Under the pieces are notes generated by a model, which made no database searches, was not told the DNA's origin, and was given only the letters and a program-made list of their open reading frames with translations. The position numbers were made by a program, and so were the translations under genes. This document shows, one piece after another, positions 27,365 through 36,702 of a stretch of 58,283 bases of DNA (position 1 is the stretch's first letter; each line of letters opens with the position of its first letter). The DNA is from Aliagarivorans taiwanensis DSM 22990 (GTDB lineage Bacteria; Pseudomonadota; Gammaproteobacteria; Enterobacterales; Celerinatantimonadaceae). The stretch is taken from contig NZ_AUBZ01000033.1 of the NCBI RefSeq assembly GCF_000429505.1, forward strand, positions 1 to 58,283, read 5' to 3'.

Positions 27365-28933
27365 ATGTTCATTAACGATCCGAACTTCTTAATCATGCCT
27401 TCATATCGCGAGCAGCCACTCTCTCGGTGGCCGTTCGCGCAGGATCGCGCACTGCGTCGCGCACGCGGGGTGTATAGCCACCACCTTGTCGCAAATAAAG
27501 GAGGAGCAGCGACACGCTCGCTCTACCTCGCGCAATCCAAAGGTTACATTTTGTCGCAACAGCTATATGCACTTCTAGCTGAAGAGGTTGGGGGACTACA
27601 ACACCGTCCGCTTGTGTACATTGAACTGCTGGGCACAGAGGTCTACTTGCTTCGCTTTGATGAACAAGGCTGCGTTAGCCACGAAGAGATCCTCAAGTTA
27701 TGTATACGGGAAGGTGACATTGATCGAGAGCGAATCGAGTTGCTCAGTCAAACGATGACGCAGTTAGTCGGAGAGGGCAAACCTCGAGTGTTATATGCAG
27801 AAGCGGCTGACACGATAACAGGCGCACTGGCAACCCTTGAAGAGCATCAAGACCATGCATTGAGTGATTACAAAAACAACCTGAAACGTACGATGAATGC
27901 AATAGAAGGTTGCCCGCTAGTGTTAAACAAATCCGATGATGAAAACGAACCAAGCCTGAGTCTGTGCATAGGAACCGAGCACATCAGTGATGATTGGTTT
28001 TGTACTGCAATTCCATCTAGGACGGCTTTTTTGACGGCTTTCAATCTGAGCGCATGGCAGCAATTACCGCCAACGATGCCTACTGTACCCATTGACGAAT
28101 TCCTAGCGAAAGCGACGCGACGCTATATTCGAAACAGCGTCGGTGTGTCATTGGCGCTTGCTACCTTATTTGGACAAAGTTGGTATCAACGGCATCAGGA
28201 TAAAAAAGCCCAGTTAGCACGCGTTCAGTACATCGTTAACGAAATTGACAATTGGGAGCAATATAACGAGATCCTCACTAGGACTGGTGTTAACGCACAC
28301 ATGGGCATGGTGTCCTTAAGCGTCAACCTAGACACACTGGAGAGGCTCTTGGCAGAGATAAACTGGGGGGTTTATGACTTCTCGGTTGACCGCAATATAT
28401 TGACAGTTACCACATTACCCATTACCTCCAATGCGTCGCTAAAGGAGCTGACCACCCTGGCCAGCAGCAATGGGATCCAGTTGTTACTCAGTGATGTAAC
28501 CAGTGTAGAGCAAGGCGAAAACCCTAATGCGGTTACGTTAGCGACGCATATCCATCACTACGCGATCCAGCCTGATCGAGAGGATGTTTACCTGACCAGC
28601 ATACCCAGCGAGATCTCTTATCTTACAGATGCATTTAACTTCATGATGTATGAAGGGGGCGTAGTGCCAGGCCAGCGAGTCAGTGAACGCTACTGGGCGT
28701 CAAGTCTGGTGAACATCAATTTCAAATGCTGGCTGCCTTTAGATTTCGCGCTATTCGCATCACAACTGATTGAACGAAACTATGGATTGCGGGCAATCGA
28801 AGCTGCCAGTGCTACAAGTGTCGGGTCGGACGACTCGCTAGCGCCACTACGAGATGCCTGTGGCTTTAACGGCCATGTCACACTGGAAGTCTTTGGAGAC
28901 TCATTGCAACTCAATACGGACCAGCAGGGATAG
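27365..28933 (+). CDS. pilO: PilO-like pilus assembly protein
   Basis: 522 aa with a cytoplasmic actin-like-looking N-terminal half and a weakly hydrophobic segment near residues 257-272 (RNSVGVSLALATLFGQSWYQ). A periplasmic C-terminal half follows. ATG 27365 follows GGGAGG. Identity depends on place between secretin and PilP, and on size. In IncI pili PilO is an inner-membrane component needed for assembly. Confidence 0.75.
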   Translation: MFINDPNFLIMPSYREQPLSRWPFAQDRALRRARGVYSHHLVANKGGAATRSLYLAQSKGYILSQQLYALLAEEVGGLQHRPLVYIELLGTEVYLLRFDEQGCVSHEEILKLCIREGDIDRERIELLSQTMTQLVGEGKPRVLYAEAADTITGALATLEEHQDHALSDYKNNLKRTMNAIEGCPLVLNKSDDENEPSLSLCIGTEHISDDWFCTAIPSRTAFLTAFNLSAWQQLPPTMPTVPIDEFLAKATRRYIRNSVGVSLALATLFGQSWYQRHQDKKAQLARVQYIVNEIDNWEQYNEILTRTGVNAHMGMVSLSVNLDTLERLLAEINWGVYDFSVDRNILTVTTLPITSNASLKELTTLASSNGIQLLLSDVTSVEQGENPNAVTLATHIHHYAIQPDREDVYLTSIPSEISYLTDAFNFMMYEGGVVPGQRVSERYWASSLVNINFKCWLPLDFALFASQLIERNYGLRAIEAASATSVGSDDSLAPLRDACGFNGHVTLEVFGDSLQLNTDQQG

Positions 28934-28935
28934 TC

Positions 28936-29724
28936 ATGAACCAGAACACTAACACGAAAGCTAAAAGTACGAAGACCCGCAATCAAGCTATTATATTAGG
29001 TGGCTTGCTATTGGTTATAATCATTATGGCCATCAGGACATTCATTCCTGATTTGTTTGCGGTCAGCGCCTCACCTTCAGCCCCTCCAGTCTCACTAACG
29101 TCTAACCAAACGGTTGAGCAAACGCCCGAAGGTCGAGTAGTTACCACCACAACAGAAGCTCCCGCTCCACCAAGGGTGCCGGTTCCCTCTCATAATCGCG
29201 CCATGGCGATTTATAACATGACGGAGAATGTTGCCAAGCAGCAACAAGAGCACGCTAAGACAGCGGCTGCGAACCTATTAAACAGACACGAGTACCGCGG
29301 CCGACTAGAACTACTGGAGTTGCAAAACAGAGAAGCTGCCTTGCGCAAACAGATAATGGAGAACACCCCCAGTAAAGGCGACACCCCTACAAGCCTGCTG
29401 AGTGGCGGCGCACATAATCTCGATCAAAACAGCCTGAACGCGCTGCTGCATGGTGACATTTCAGGAGCGGCGCTGCTAGAAAACCCTGAGCTGTTAGCCG
29501 GCCTGCAGCAGACGCGCGAGCCAATCATTGAACTTCGAGCCATCGTGGGACCACGGATGAATTTTGTGGTGGATGGGCGGTCGCATAACAACCAGCACGT
29601 CAATATGGTACTTGCTGGCCGCTACGAAATACGCTCCCTGCATGATCCTCGTCCTAACTGCGTCGAGTTAGTCGATTTGGCAGTAGAACCGATTCGAGAA
29701 TTACCCCCAATCTGTTTGGGCTAA
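28936..29724 (+). CDS. pilP: PilP-like pilus assembly protein
   Basis: 262 aa with one N-terminal membrane segment (about residues 17-37, AIILGGLLLVIIIMAIRTF), a linker, a coiled coil and a small C-terminal beta domain (MNFVVDGRSHNNQHVNMVLA). Starts 2 bp after pilO. Likely tethers PilO/PilR to the secretin. Confidence 0.78.
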   Translation: MNQNTNTKAKSTKTRNQAIILGGLLLVIIIMAIRTFIPDLFAVSASPSAPPVSLTSNQTVEQTPEGRVVTTTTEAPAPPRVPVPSHNRAMAIYNMTENVAKQQQEHAKTAAANLLNRHEYRGRLELLELQNREAALRKQIMENTPSKGDTPTSLLSGGAHNLDQNSLNALLHGDISGAALLENPELLAGLQQTREPIIELRAIVGPRMNFVVDGRSHNNQHVNMVLAGRYEIRSLHDPRPNCVELVDLAVEPIRELPPICLG

Positions 29725-29744
29725 ACATAGAAAGAGCGTGATTT

Positions 29745-31718
29745 ATGAGTAGAGACGATCAAGCACCGGTAGTATCAAATGGGTTCGACGAACACGACGT
29801 GGAAGATATCTTTCTTGACACGCCAATAGAAGGAGTGCTTTCAGATGGCGTCCAAAGCCTTTACGAAACCGATATTCCTCAGGCGTTAGAAAAAGAAGTC
29901 AATCCGGTAAACACCAGTATAGGGGCACCATCCCCGATTGGCGACAACGAAGCGGGGACTGTTGCTGCGGGTGAGAGCACCCATGATGTGGTGTACGTTG
30001 ACACTGATGACAGTCAGATTGAGCCGATTGTTTCGAGTGAGAGCACGCACGATGTCGTGTACATCGATACCGAAGATGATGACTCAAAACCCGTTTATCG
30101 CCTAGTTGACACGCCTGATCCTATCGAGCGATTTAAAAATGCGATCCCCTTGAAGTCGTTTAGAAACGCCGTACTCAGAGATTACAAAGCGGGTTTTACC
30201 TATATTCCGCTTTCTGATGGGACCATTCTGGTACCACGCGAGACATATGACCGGCATTTTGCTGACTGCCAAAACGTCAAAGAGGCGGTACAAGCCAACT
30301 GCCATCACTCAGCCTCGCTGTTATTGGTGACTGAGAACCAGTTTCAAGCACTTTGGCGACAACTGATGGAGAATCAGTTTCAAACTGATGAAGGCTCACA
30401 ATCTATTCAGGCACATAAACACATGTCCCTGACTTATTTAAACCGCCTGCTACGAATCGCCCACTCGCGCGGCGCCACCGATATCCACCTCTACCTGCGC
30501 TCAAACATCGAGGCTCGCTTTCGTGTAGACCGATTGATACGTGATGAACTTACCATGTCACAAGACAGAGACTTAGGTGAGGCACTGTTTGCCACAATCG
30601 TGCAAAACCTTGGCGCAAAGTCTCGGGCGGGTAACCTTGATTACTCCACACCGCAATCTGTGTCTTTTGGCTTCACTATCCAGGATGCCCATGACAAGAC
30701 AGGCGTTAGAGTCGAAATCCGGGGAGAAAAAACGCCGATTGAAGGCGACCACGACCGATGCCTCCAGCTTTCATTGCGTTTAAGTTTTTCCAGTACTCCT
30801 CCGACGCTTGAGGAGCTAAATGTCGATCTGCCGTTGCAGCGGGCACTTCACGATACAATCGGCGCAGCGACTCATGGTCAGGTTCTGATATCTGGACCAA
30901 CAGGGTCGGGTAAAACCACCTTGGTTCATGCCGCATTGCGCTCCTGTTGGCCCCGAGCCAAGAAACTGGTGACCATTGAAGATCCTGTTGAACTGGTTAC
31001 TGATTACAACCCTGTTATTACCCAAACTACGGCACCCAAGCACGAGTGGGGCGAGGCAGTAGAGAGTGCCCTGCGCCAAGACCCTGATGGCATTTTTCTT
31101 GGTGAGATCCGCGGCTTTACGACGGCTGAACAATTACGTGACGCCGCTAGAACGGGTCATATGGTCGTATCTACGGTCCATGCCAACTCCGCAGCGGAAA
31201 TCATCCAGCGTCTGGCGGACATGAAAGTATCTAGACAAGATCTGGCGGACCCTGGATTGATCAAATTGTTAGTAGCAAGCCGACTTGCACCGAGACTTTG
31301 CCCCAGCTGCAAGATTGGTATTAATCAGCTGCCACTCGACAAACAACAGCAAGTGCGAGAGCTCAACTATTCTGAGGAAACGTTACAGCAACTGCGCTTT
31401 TTAAATCCTGAGCCCGGCAAATGTAATGTATGCAACGGCGGCACAAAAGGGGTGCTGGGGATCGTGGAGTACATTCGAGTCACTACGGACATATTGCCAT
31501 TTATCGCTAAAGGCGACATGGAGGGTATGGTTGCTCACCTTAAATCTAAAGGGTGGAAGTCCATCAATGACATTGCTGAATGGCGGGTGAAACGGGGAGA
31601 AACAGATCCCTTTTTGCTAAAAAATGAGGTCTGCAATCTGTGGGGGGGCGCTGACACATGCTGCTACCACACCAGTAACGGTGATTTCTATCAGATTAAC
31701 AGTGATGGAGGCGTGTAA
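29745..31718 (+). CDS. pilQ: PilQ-like pilus assembly ATPase
   Basis: 657 aa of the GspE/PilB/T2SE family. Walker A is GPTGSGKT (384-391), Walker B DGIFLGEIRG (448-457), a His box HMVVSTVHAN, and a zinc tetracysteine C519xxC522 ... C560xxC563. The N-terminal 130 residues are acidic and contain an imperfect internal duplication (ESTHDVVYVDTDD / ESTHDVVYIDTED). It energises thin-pilus extension. The stop overlaps the pilR ATG by one base. Confidence 0.92.
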   Translation: MSRDDQAPVVSNGFDEHDVEDIFLDTPIEGVLSDGVQSLYETDIPQALEKEVNPVNTSIGAPSPIGDNEAGTVAAGESTHDVVYVDTDDSQIEPIVSSESTHDVVYIDTEDDDSKPVYRLVDTPDPIERFKNAIPLKSFRNAVLRDYKAGFTYIPLSDGTILVPRETYDRHFADCQNVKEAVQANCHHSASLLLVTENQFQALWRQLMENQFQTDEGSQSIQAHKHMSLTYLNRLLRIAHSRGATDIHLYLRSNIEARFRVDRLIRDELTMSQDRDLGEALFATIVQNLGAKSRAGNLDYSTPQSVSFGFTIQDAHDKTGVRVEIRGEKTPIEGDHDRCLQLSLRLSFSSTPPTLEELNVDLPLQRALHDTIGAATHGQVLISGPTGSGKTTLVHAALRSCWPRAKKLVTIEDPVELVTDYNPVITQTTAPKHEWGEAVESALRQDPDGIFLGEIRGFTTAEQLRDAARTGHMVVSTVHANSAAEIIQRLADMKVSRQDLADPGLIKLLVASRLAPRLCPSCKIGINQLPLDKQQQVRELNYSEETLQQLRFLNPEPGKCNVCNGGTKGVLGIVEYIRVTTDILPFIAKGDMEGMVAHLKSKGWKSINDIAEWRVKRGETDPFLLKNEVCNLWGGADTCCYHTSNGDFYQINSDGGV

Positions 31719-32842
31719 TGAGTACTGAAAACCGGTACATGCTCAGTCAGCAGACAGAGGACGCAGCCAAGCGCGAACACAGCACTTTTGTCACCCGGGC
31801 AAAAATTAAGCTGCTGTTTGGTATGAAGGCTCAGATCCAATTTATTGAAAATTTGATGCAAGTGTTACGCGGCGCCGGAAACGAAGGCATGACGGATGCT
31901 GCTGCGTTAAAAATCATGCGGGAGATCTACCTTCATGAGAAGGACCTGCTTTCTGCGAACTTGGAGGTGTGCGACATTCTGATGGAACGCCTGGTAGAAC
32001 AGTCTATGTCGAGCGCAATGGAGGGGCTGTTTAACTCGAACTTCGTCATGTTGTTTCGCAGCGCAGAAGAGTCAAGCAATATCGTGGAGAGTATCAACGC
32101 CGCATCAATAACCGTTGCGACAGTGAAAAAAGAGCAGCGAATGGTGGTATTTAAGCTAGTCGGTGGCACCTTTGCTCTGCTGGCCGCACTGGTCTGCGCC
32201 AACTACGCCAATATCGCCTACGAGATGGCGTTGACAGAAGAACCGCAAAAAATGATGTTCTTTGATGCGCCGTTGTTTATCTTGAATTCAGGTACTTTAT
32301 TGGTCAAAGCGTGGCCATTCCTTGTCCCACTGTGCATTGGTTTGATTGCAATGCATATCTATTGGCTACCCACATGGACCAGTGAACTGCGGCGCTCTGC
32401 TGACCGCTATTGGCCACCGTGTATTCTCTATCGTCGCCTCACTGCCATTCGTTTTTTTTCAACATTACACCTGATGACGGGAGAGGCTGGACTGAGTATC
32501 AAGATTGCACTTCAGCAGATGAAAGCGGCCGCCACTCCGTATGACTGCATGCACATCGACCAAATGCTCGACAATGTAGAAGCGGGTGTTGGCGGTGCAT
32601 CTCAGTTTGATACTGGCCTATTGACCGCGCGTTTAAATATCTACCTAAAAATGGCAGCGGAAAGCGGCAAAGGCTCAATTGAAGACGCCCTGAAAGTCAT
32701 CTCCAAGCTCGGCCCAGAAGAGACCATCAAGGCGTTGAAATACGCCAGCACGTTTATCATGTTCATCATGATACTAATGGCCTTGTACGTTGGGGTTCAG
32801 TCGGGTTTCACTGCGATTAATGCCGCAAGAGCGCTAATATAA
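31718..32842 (+). CDS. pilR: PilR-like (GspF family) inner-membrane platform protein
   Basis: 374 aa with three to four membrane segments (about residues 143-165, 188-225 and 350-370) and a conserved C-terminal stretch LKYASTFIMFIMILMALYVG. GspF-type proteins form the platform acting with the PilQ ATPase. ATG overlaps the pilQ stop. Confidence 0.88.
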   Translation: MSTENRYMLSQQTEDAAKREHSTFVTRAKIKLLFGMKAQIQFIENLMQVLRGAGNEGMTDAAALKIMREIYLHEKDLLSANLEVCDILMERLVEQSMSSAMEGLFNSNFVMLFRSAEESSNIVESINAASITVATVKKEQRMVVFKLVGGTFALLAALVCANYANIAYEMALTEEPQKMMFFDAPLFILNSGTLLVKAWPFLVPLCIGLIAMHIYWLPTWTSELRRSADRYWPPCILYRRLTAIRFFSTLHLMTGEAGLSIKIALQQMKAAATPYDCMHIDQMLDNVEAGVGGASQFDTGLLTARLNIYLKMAAESGKGSIEDALKVISKLGPEETIKALKYASTFIMFIMILMALYVGVQSGFTAINAARALI

Positions 32843-32861
32843 TTATTTAAAATAACTGTAT

Positions 32862-32880
32862 GCAATGTATACTATAAACG
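32862..32880 (+). promoter_or_regulatory. Weak copy of the 19-bp dyad upstream of pilS
   Basis: GCAATGTATACTATAAACG; the left half-site is good and the right half poor. TATACT/TATAAA could serve as -10. It lies 37 bp before pilS and suggests that the pilin has its own promoter, as expected for the major subunit. Confidence 0.45.
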
Positions 32881-32917
32881 CCTATTTGGTAGTTTCTTAA
32901 ACAAGGGGAATTGCAGT

Positions 32918-33361
32918 ATGAACAAACGACATTACACCACAGGGATTGCAAACCTGAGAAAGGCTCGAGGATTTACTTTGCTCGAACTAGGCATTGTGCT
33001 AGCAGCTATTGTCATTATTGGCTTAGGGCTGTGGGGTAATGCCCAGAACGAACGCCAAGCCGTGAGGGTCCAGCAAGGGATGGATCAAGTTAATGTGATT
33101 ATCAAGGCCGCACAACGCGCCTATCCAACTGGGATCTATACCGGTTTAACGTGGAGCGACCTTGAAGATTTCTTACCTGAAGATTTCACTGTCTCAACGC
33201 CGTTTAACTCTTCTTATAGTGTTCGTGTAAACTCAAACGTGAACATGTTTGACGTGGTCATACCCATCGCTGAGCAGCGCCTACGGTCAAGAATGGAAGT
33301 CGCCTATGGTGACGCCAACATCACGGTGTCTGCGACGCAAGTTGTCATTACATCGTCGTAG
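32918..33361 (+). CDS. pilS: PilS-like major type IV prepilin
   Basis: 147 aa with a type IV prepilin leader: ARGFTLLELGIVLAAIVIIG, cleavage after G18 and the conserved Glu at position 5 of the mature protein (E23). Mature pilin about 129 aa. ATG 32918 has AAGGGGAA upstream. No prepilin peptidase gene was found in the window, so processing must use an enzyme encoded elsewhere. Confidence 0.9.
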   Translation: MNKRHYTTGIANLRKARGFTLLELGIVLAAIVIIGLGLWGNAQNERQAVRVQQGMDQVNVIIKAAQRAYPTGIYTGLTWSDLEDFLPEDFTVSTPFNSSYSVRVNSNVNMFDVVIPIAEQRLRSRMEVAYGDANITVSATQVVITSS

Positions 33362-33371
33362 GTAATTAATA

Positions 33372-33962
33372 ATGCCCAGTTACTACAATCGTCCCGGTCA
33401 GCGTTGGTTGCAACGCAAACAACGCGGTTATTTGTTGATACTACTGGGCGCGACGCTTGCGATGTTAAGCGTCGCGGCGGTCAATCAGTTTCGTATCGAA
33501 ACGCTCAGAGCACAAGATCGCCTGATAGCGACAACCGCAGAGTCGGTGGACTATCTAGGAGAGCGTCTCGCTGCGTATTTTCAGTATGATTGCCAGAATA
33601 ACGCAGGGGTGGCGACTGCCCCCTCGTTATCGCTCTTACTAAGCGAGGGGTGGATAACGGACGCGCGCTTTCGAAACCCACTAGATTTACCGTTTACCTT
33701 TGAATTTGAGCAGCCGGGTGTATGGATTAATGACTACGGCAACGTGATGGCCGATGGCAGCACTAAAATCAAGATCATTACGCGCTTCCCCGAGTCCAAT
33801 CAACTGTCGCGCTTTCAATTTTTCGGACACGACGGGCGCTCTTCACTCACAGTGACCAACCCCTCTACCAACGAAGTCACCATTCAGCGTGACGTCACTG
33901 AGTTCACCAGTAACAGCGACAGCAACGTTACCGTCTATTATCGCACCTTCGTGTGCGCGTAA
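33372..33962 (+). CDS. Minor pilin/pseudopilin-like protein
   Basis: 196 aa. The N-terminus KQRGYLLILLGATLAMLSVA looks like a prepilin signal (G19/Y20) but lacks the Glu at +5, as in tip pseudopilins. A helical stalk (ETLRAQDRLIATTAESV) and beta-rich domain with two cysteines follow. Sits between the major pilin and the adhesin, so a tip or priming role is plausible. Function is inference. Confidence 0.62.
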   Translation: MPSYYNRPGQRWLQRKQRGYLLILLGATLAMLSVAAVNQFRIETLRAQDRLIATTAESVDYLGERLAAYFQYDCQNNAGVATAPSLSLLLSEGWITDARFRNPLDLPFTFEFEQPGVWINDYGNVMADGSTKIKIITRFPESNQLSRFQFFGHDGRSSLTVTNPSTNEVTIQRDVTEFTSNSDSNVTVYYRTFVCA

Positions 33963-33992
33963 GGATTAGTCGATCCGCAACGCGCTAAATGT

Positions 33993-34027
33993 TGTAATGA
34001 GCGTGGTGCATTGTATAATGCATATTG
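33993..34027 (+). promoter_or_regulatory. Promoter of the pilV-like gene with dyad-like sequence
   Basis: TTGTAA (33993-33998), a 16-bp spacer and a perfect TATAAT (34015-34020). The stretch GCATTGTATAATGCATATTG resembles the element's dyad read on the other strand (right half TACAATGC). Confidence 0.65.
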
Positions 34028-34080
34028 ATTCGCGGTATACGTATTAGTCGGTTACGCGACCCATTCGACATAGGGATATT

Positions 34081-36393
34081 ATGATGCGACGTCTATCGTT
34101 AATCGCAGCGGCCCTGTTGATGGTTGGTACCGCGACGGCCTTGCCTACTCAGGCGAATGAACGCGAACTAGCTACTCAGCGAGTCCAGCTGTCTCAAGAA
34201 AACTTGGATCGCCAAGTAGTTCTTACGGAAAAAACCCTCCACAACGTGCAAGCGGCTTTGGCGGCGTTTTACACTGACAACCTCGCTTGGCCAACATCGC
34301 TTAGTGGATTAGGCACCTACTACCAGGGTAGCTTCAACACCCCGCTAGGCACACTCTCGGGACAAGTTACACCCAGTGCATTTTCGTTAACACTCAGCGC
34401 CAGCGGCGTGGGTAGTGAGCGGATCGCCATGTACAAGACCCTCGTGGGGCGTCAAGGCGGAGCCTTTGATGAAGGAGCGATGGAATACTCGCTTGCTGTA
34501 CCCACCCCTGCGTCGGCGTCAATCGTAAGGAATATGCTTGCCCGCTCGCCAGACATGACAGGCAATAACCTGAACACCATGCTGGTCGACCTGGATATGG
34601 GCGGCTTTTCTATCAACAACATTCAGGATATCAACGGTGCCAGGCTAACGGTTAATTCTGCGCAGATTGCCTCCGCACTGATTGACCAGTTGGAGCTCGA
34701 TGAAGGGCAGGCTCGTAATTTCACAGTATCCAGCGCACTCTCGGCGAATCAGTTTGACGCAGTGGCGGGTTCTTTTGAACAGCTACATGCCACTGAAGCC
34801 CAGCTTGGCGAGCTAACCTTCACAAACGGGCAAGGCGATAACCTCACCGTTACCAACTTGGGTGCGACTGTTGCAGAGTTCACCGATCTGTTTTCAGATA
34901 AAGCCTCATTGGGCGCGGCGGACATCGATAGCGCGACTATCCGCTTTGCCAGTGTTGACGAACTGAACGTTGACCGGGCAACCTTTGCTGACGCAACCGC
35001 GTCAGTGCTGCGGGTTCGTCAGATCTACGCCGCCGATGGCGCGGCTGCTATCGACATGAACTCGCCAGTGAATGTTAATGCGCTACTTAGCGTTAAAGAC
35101 ATAGCGGTCAGTGGAAGCATCGTACAGCAAGCTAACGAGCTGGCAGAGCTTGGCCACACTACCGCACAATCACTGCGAGTCCGAGGCACCGCTGATTCTG
35201 CTGGAATTATCAATGAAGGCAGCTTGGTACAACACGGCAATGCGTATTTTCATGGTCCGACCAACTTTAATGGCGGGCTAACGTTCACCACGGCCAACGG
35301 TGACACTATCGTCGTCGGTAACCTGGATGCAACCGTCGCCGACATCACCACGCTTAAAGCGGAGGAGGCTAACCTAGCCAACGCGACGATTAACTCCGCG
35401 AACATACGCCACGCCAGCATTGACGAAGCGGACACCTCGATCTTACGGGTTCGTCAGATCTATGCGGCAAACGGCGCAAATGCGATCGATATTGGATCAC
35501 CGGTCAATGTGAATGGTCTGCTTACCACCCGAGACATTACAGTGAATGGGAAGATAGCCCAAGCCGCCAATCAGACTGCGAGCTTAGGCTATACCACTGC
35601 CCAAACGCTGGATGTGTCCGGTCAGTTGACCGTAGGTGGACGCGCAACCTTCAGCAATCGCATTGATGCCAATAACGGGATCTATGCCGGCAACAAGTTA
35701 GTCGTGAGCGCCGATGGCAACACCCTTTATGAGGGTGGCAAAGCATTGTCTACTTTGTATCTTGGCATTGACGCGCAAGCCACTGACTCGGCCAAACTAG
35801 GCGGGATTAACGCCTCAAACTACGCTCGCTACAACGTAGCCGGCACCTGGACCTCGCTGCAGACTTTTACCAACGATATCAGTGTAAACGGTACTTTGTT
35901 CAGTACCTTGAAATCCGATGTTGATAGGCTGAAATCAGACGTTAGCACCCTGAAGTCGAATGTTAGCACCCTGACGAGCTGGATGACCGCTTGCAGGAAC
36001 GATCCCAGCTCGACAACTTGTGGGTTGGACCTTGCTGGTGGCGGTGGCGGTGGCGGGGGAAGCACTGAATACACTACAACGATCAACTCACCGAACGCAC
36101 TCGGGAGCAATAGCCTACCTTCATCTTGGACTAGAGCTACTATCACGTATGGTACCTGTACAGCTTCAGGGCAGAATGGAGGAAGCTGCACCCCCAACCA
36201 CAACAAGACACTAACGGCTACAAACACTGGGCAAATGCAAACATTAGATACGGCTAGCATCTCGACCACAAGCTGTACGATGACAGCTGGCCTAAGCTTC
36301 ATTTCTGGAGATTGGAGTACCGAAGGGAGTTACCCCAACCTGTATAGCTGCAGAGTGTCAATCGCAAAGATCGTGTACACATACACGCAATAA
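34081..36393 (+). CDS. pilV: PilV-like pilus-tip adhesin with exchangeable-looking C-terminus
   Basis: 770 aa. Instead of a prepilin leader it has a Sec-type signal peptide (about 1-25, ATALPTQA). A pilin-like helix/strand region follows (LDRQVVLTEKTLHNVQAALA then AFYTDNLAWPTSL). Two homologous modules of about 120 residues come next (about 240-360 and 400-510; both contain ILRVRQIYAA/VLRVRQIYAA). The end has a heptad coiled coil (35908-35970), a run of eight Gly, and a Cys-containing tip domain of about 105 residues. It is followed by an Rci-like recombinase, as in IncI pilV-shufflon-rci, but only one tip is visible. Confidence 0.75.
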   Translation: MMRRLSLIAAALLMVGTATALPTQANERELATQRVQLSQENLDRQVVLTEKTLHNVQAALAAFYTDNLAWPTSLSGLGTYYQGSFNTPLGTLSGQVTPSAFSLTLSASGVGSERIAMYKTLVGRQGGAFDEGAMEYSLAVPTPASASIVRNMLARSPDMTGNNLNTMLVDLDMGGFSINNIQDINGARLTVNSAQIASALIDQLELDEGQARNFTVSSALSANQFDAVAGSFEQLHATEAQLGELTFTNGQGDNLTVTNLGATVAEFTDLFSDKASLGAADIDSATIRFASVDELNVDRATFADATASVLRVRQIYAADGAAAIDMNSPVNVNALLSVKDIAVSGSIVQQANELAELGHTTAQSLRVRGTADSAGIINEGSLVQHGNAYFHGPTNFNGGLTFTTANGDTIVVGNLDATVADITTLKAEEANLANATINSANIRHASIDEADTSILRVRQIYAANGANAIDIGSPVNVNGLLTTRDITVNGKIAQAANQTASLGYTTAQTLDVSGQLTVGGRATFSNRIDANNGIYAGNKLVVSADGNTLYEGGKALSTLYLGIDAQATDSAKLGGINASNYARYNVAGTWTSLQTFTNDISVNGTLFSTLKSDVDRLKSDVSTLKSNVSTLTSWMTACRNDPSSTTCGLDLAGGGGGGGGSTEYTTTINSPNALGSNSLPSSWTRATITYGTCTASGQNGGSCTPNHNKTLTATNTGQMQTLDTASISTTSCTMTAGLSFISGDWSTEGSYPNLYSCRVSIAKIVYTYTQ
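35908..35970 (+). repeat. pilV: Three 21-bp tandem units encoding a heptad stalk in pilV
   Basis: Units LKSDVDR, LKSDVST, LKSNVST (then LTSWMTA) form a short coiled coil before the Gly-rich hinge and tip domain. Likely a trimer-forming stalk like those in phage fibres. Confidence 0.75.
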
Positions 36394-36456
36394 CGAACAC
36401 ATCATTAAACAGATGCAGATGACCTAGATTCGCTGGATTGCATTAGGGTTAACTGA

Positions 36457-36543
36457 CTGCGGGTGACGCCGATACCCGCAGACTACCTGACGCTTCGAGA
36501 TCCTAACGGCAGTAAAAATGTGGCTCCGGTTGAGCCACTTTTG
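36457..36543 (+). terminator. Hairpin and rho-independent terminator after pilV
   Basis: A first stem CTGCGGGT/ACCCGCAG (36457-36481) is followed by GTGGCT/AGCCAC (36520-36538) with A-run before and TTTT after, so the second can terminate in both directions. A 14-bp palindrome GCGTTTTAAAACGC lies further on at 36568-36581. The 309-bp gap between pilV and the recombinase holds these structures, a TATAAT at 36605 and no gene. Confidence 0.7.
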
Positions 36544-36702
36544 TCGATTAACCACCCCCATAAGAAAGCGTTTTAAAACGCATCATGCTACATTTATCTG
36601 CGCAGTATAATTACAGCATAATATCTATCTATTAGTCCCTAATGTGGCAAAATGGCCTGTATCAACAGACTGCACACGTCGATGCCGCAGGAGAGAAGTA
36701 AA

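Noticed and set aside
33990-34001. Second Ter site (ATGTTGTAATGA)
   Set aside because: Nine bases match but the CTA after TTGTAA, including the key C, is missing; it coincides with the -35 of the pilV promoter.
36038-36060. Phase-variable simple repeat in the pilV glycine hinge
   Set aside because: The repeat is short and in-frame units would only change hinge length, so no switching is expected.
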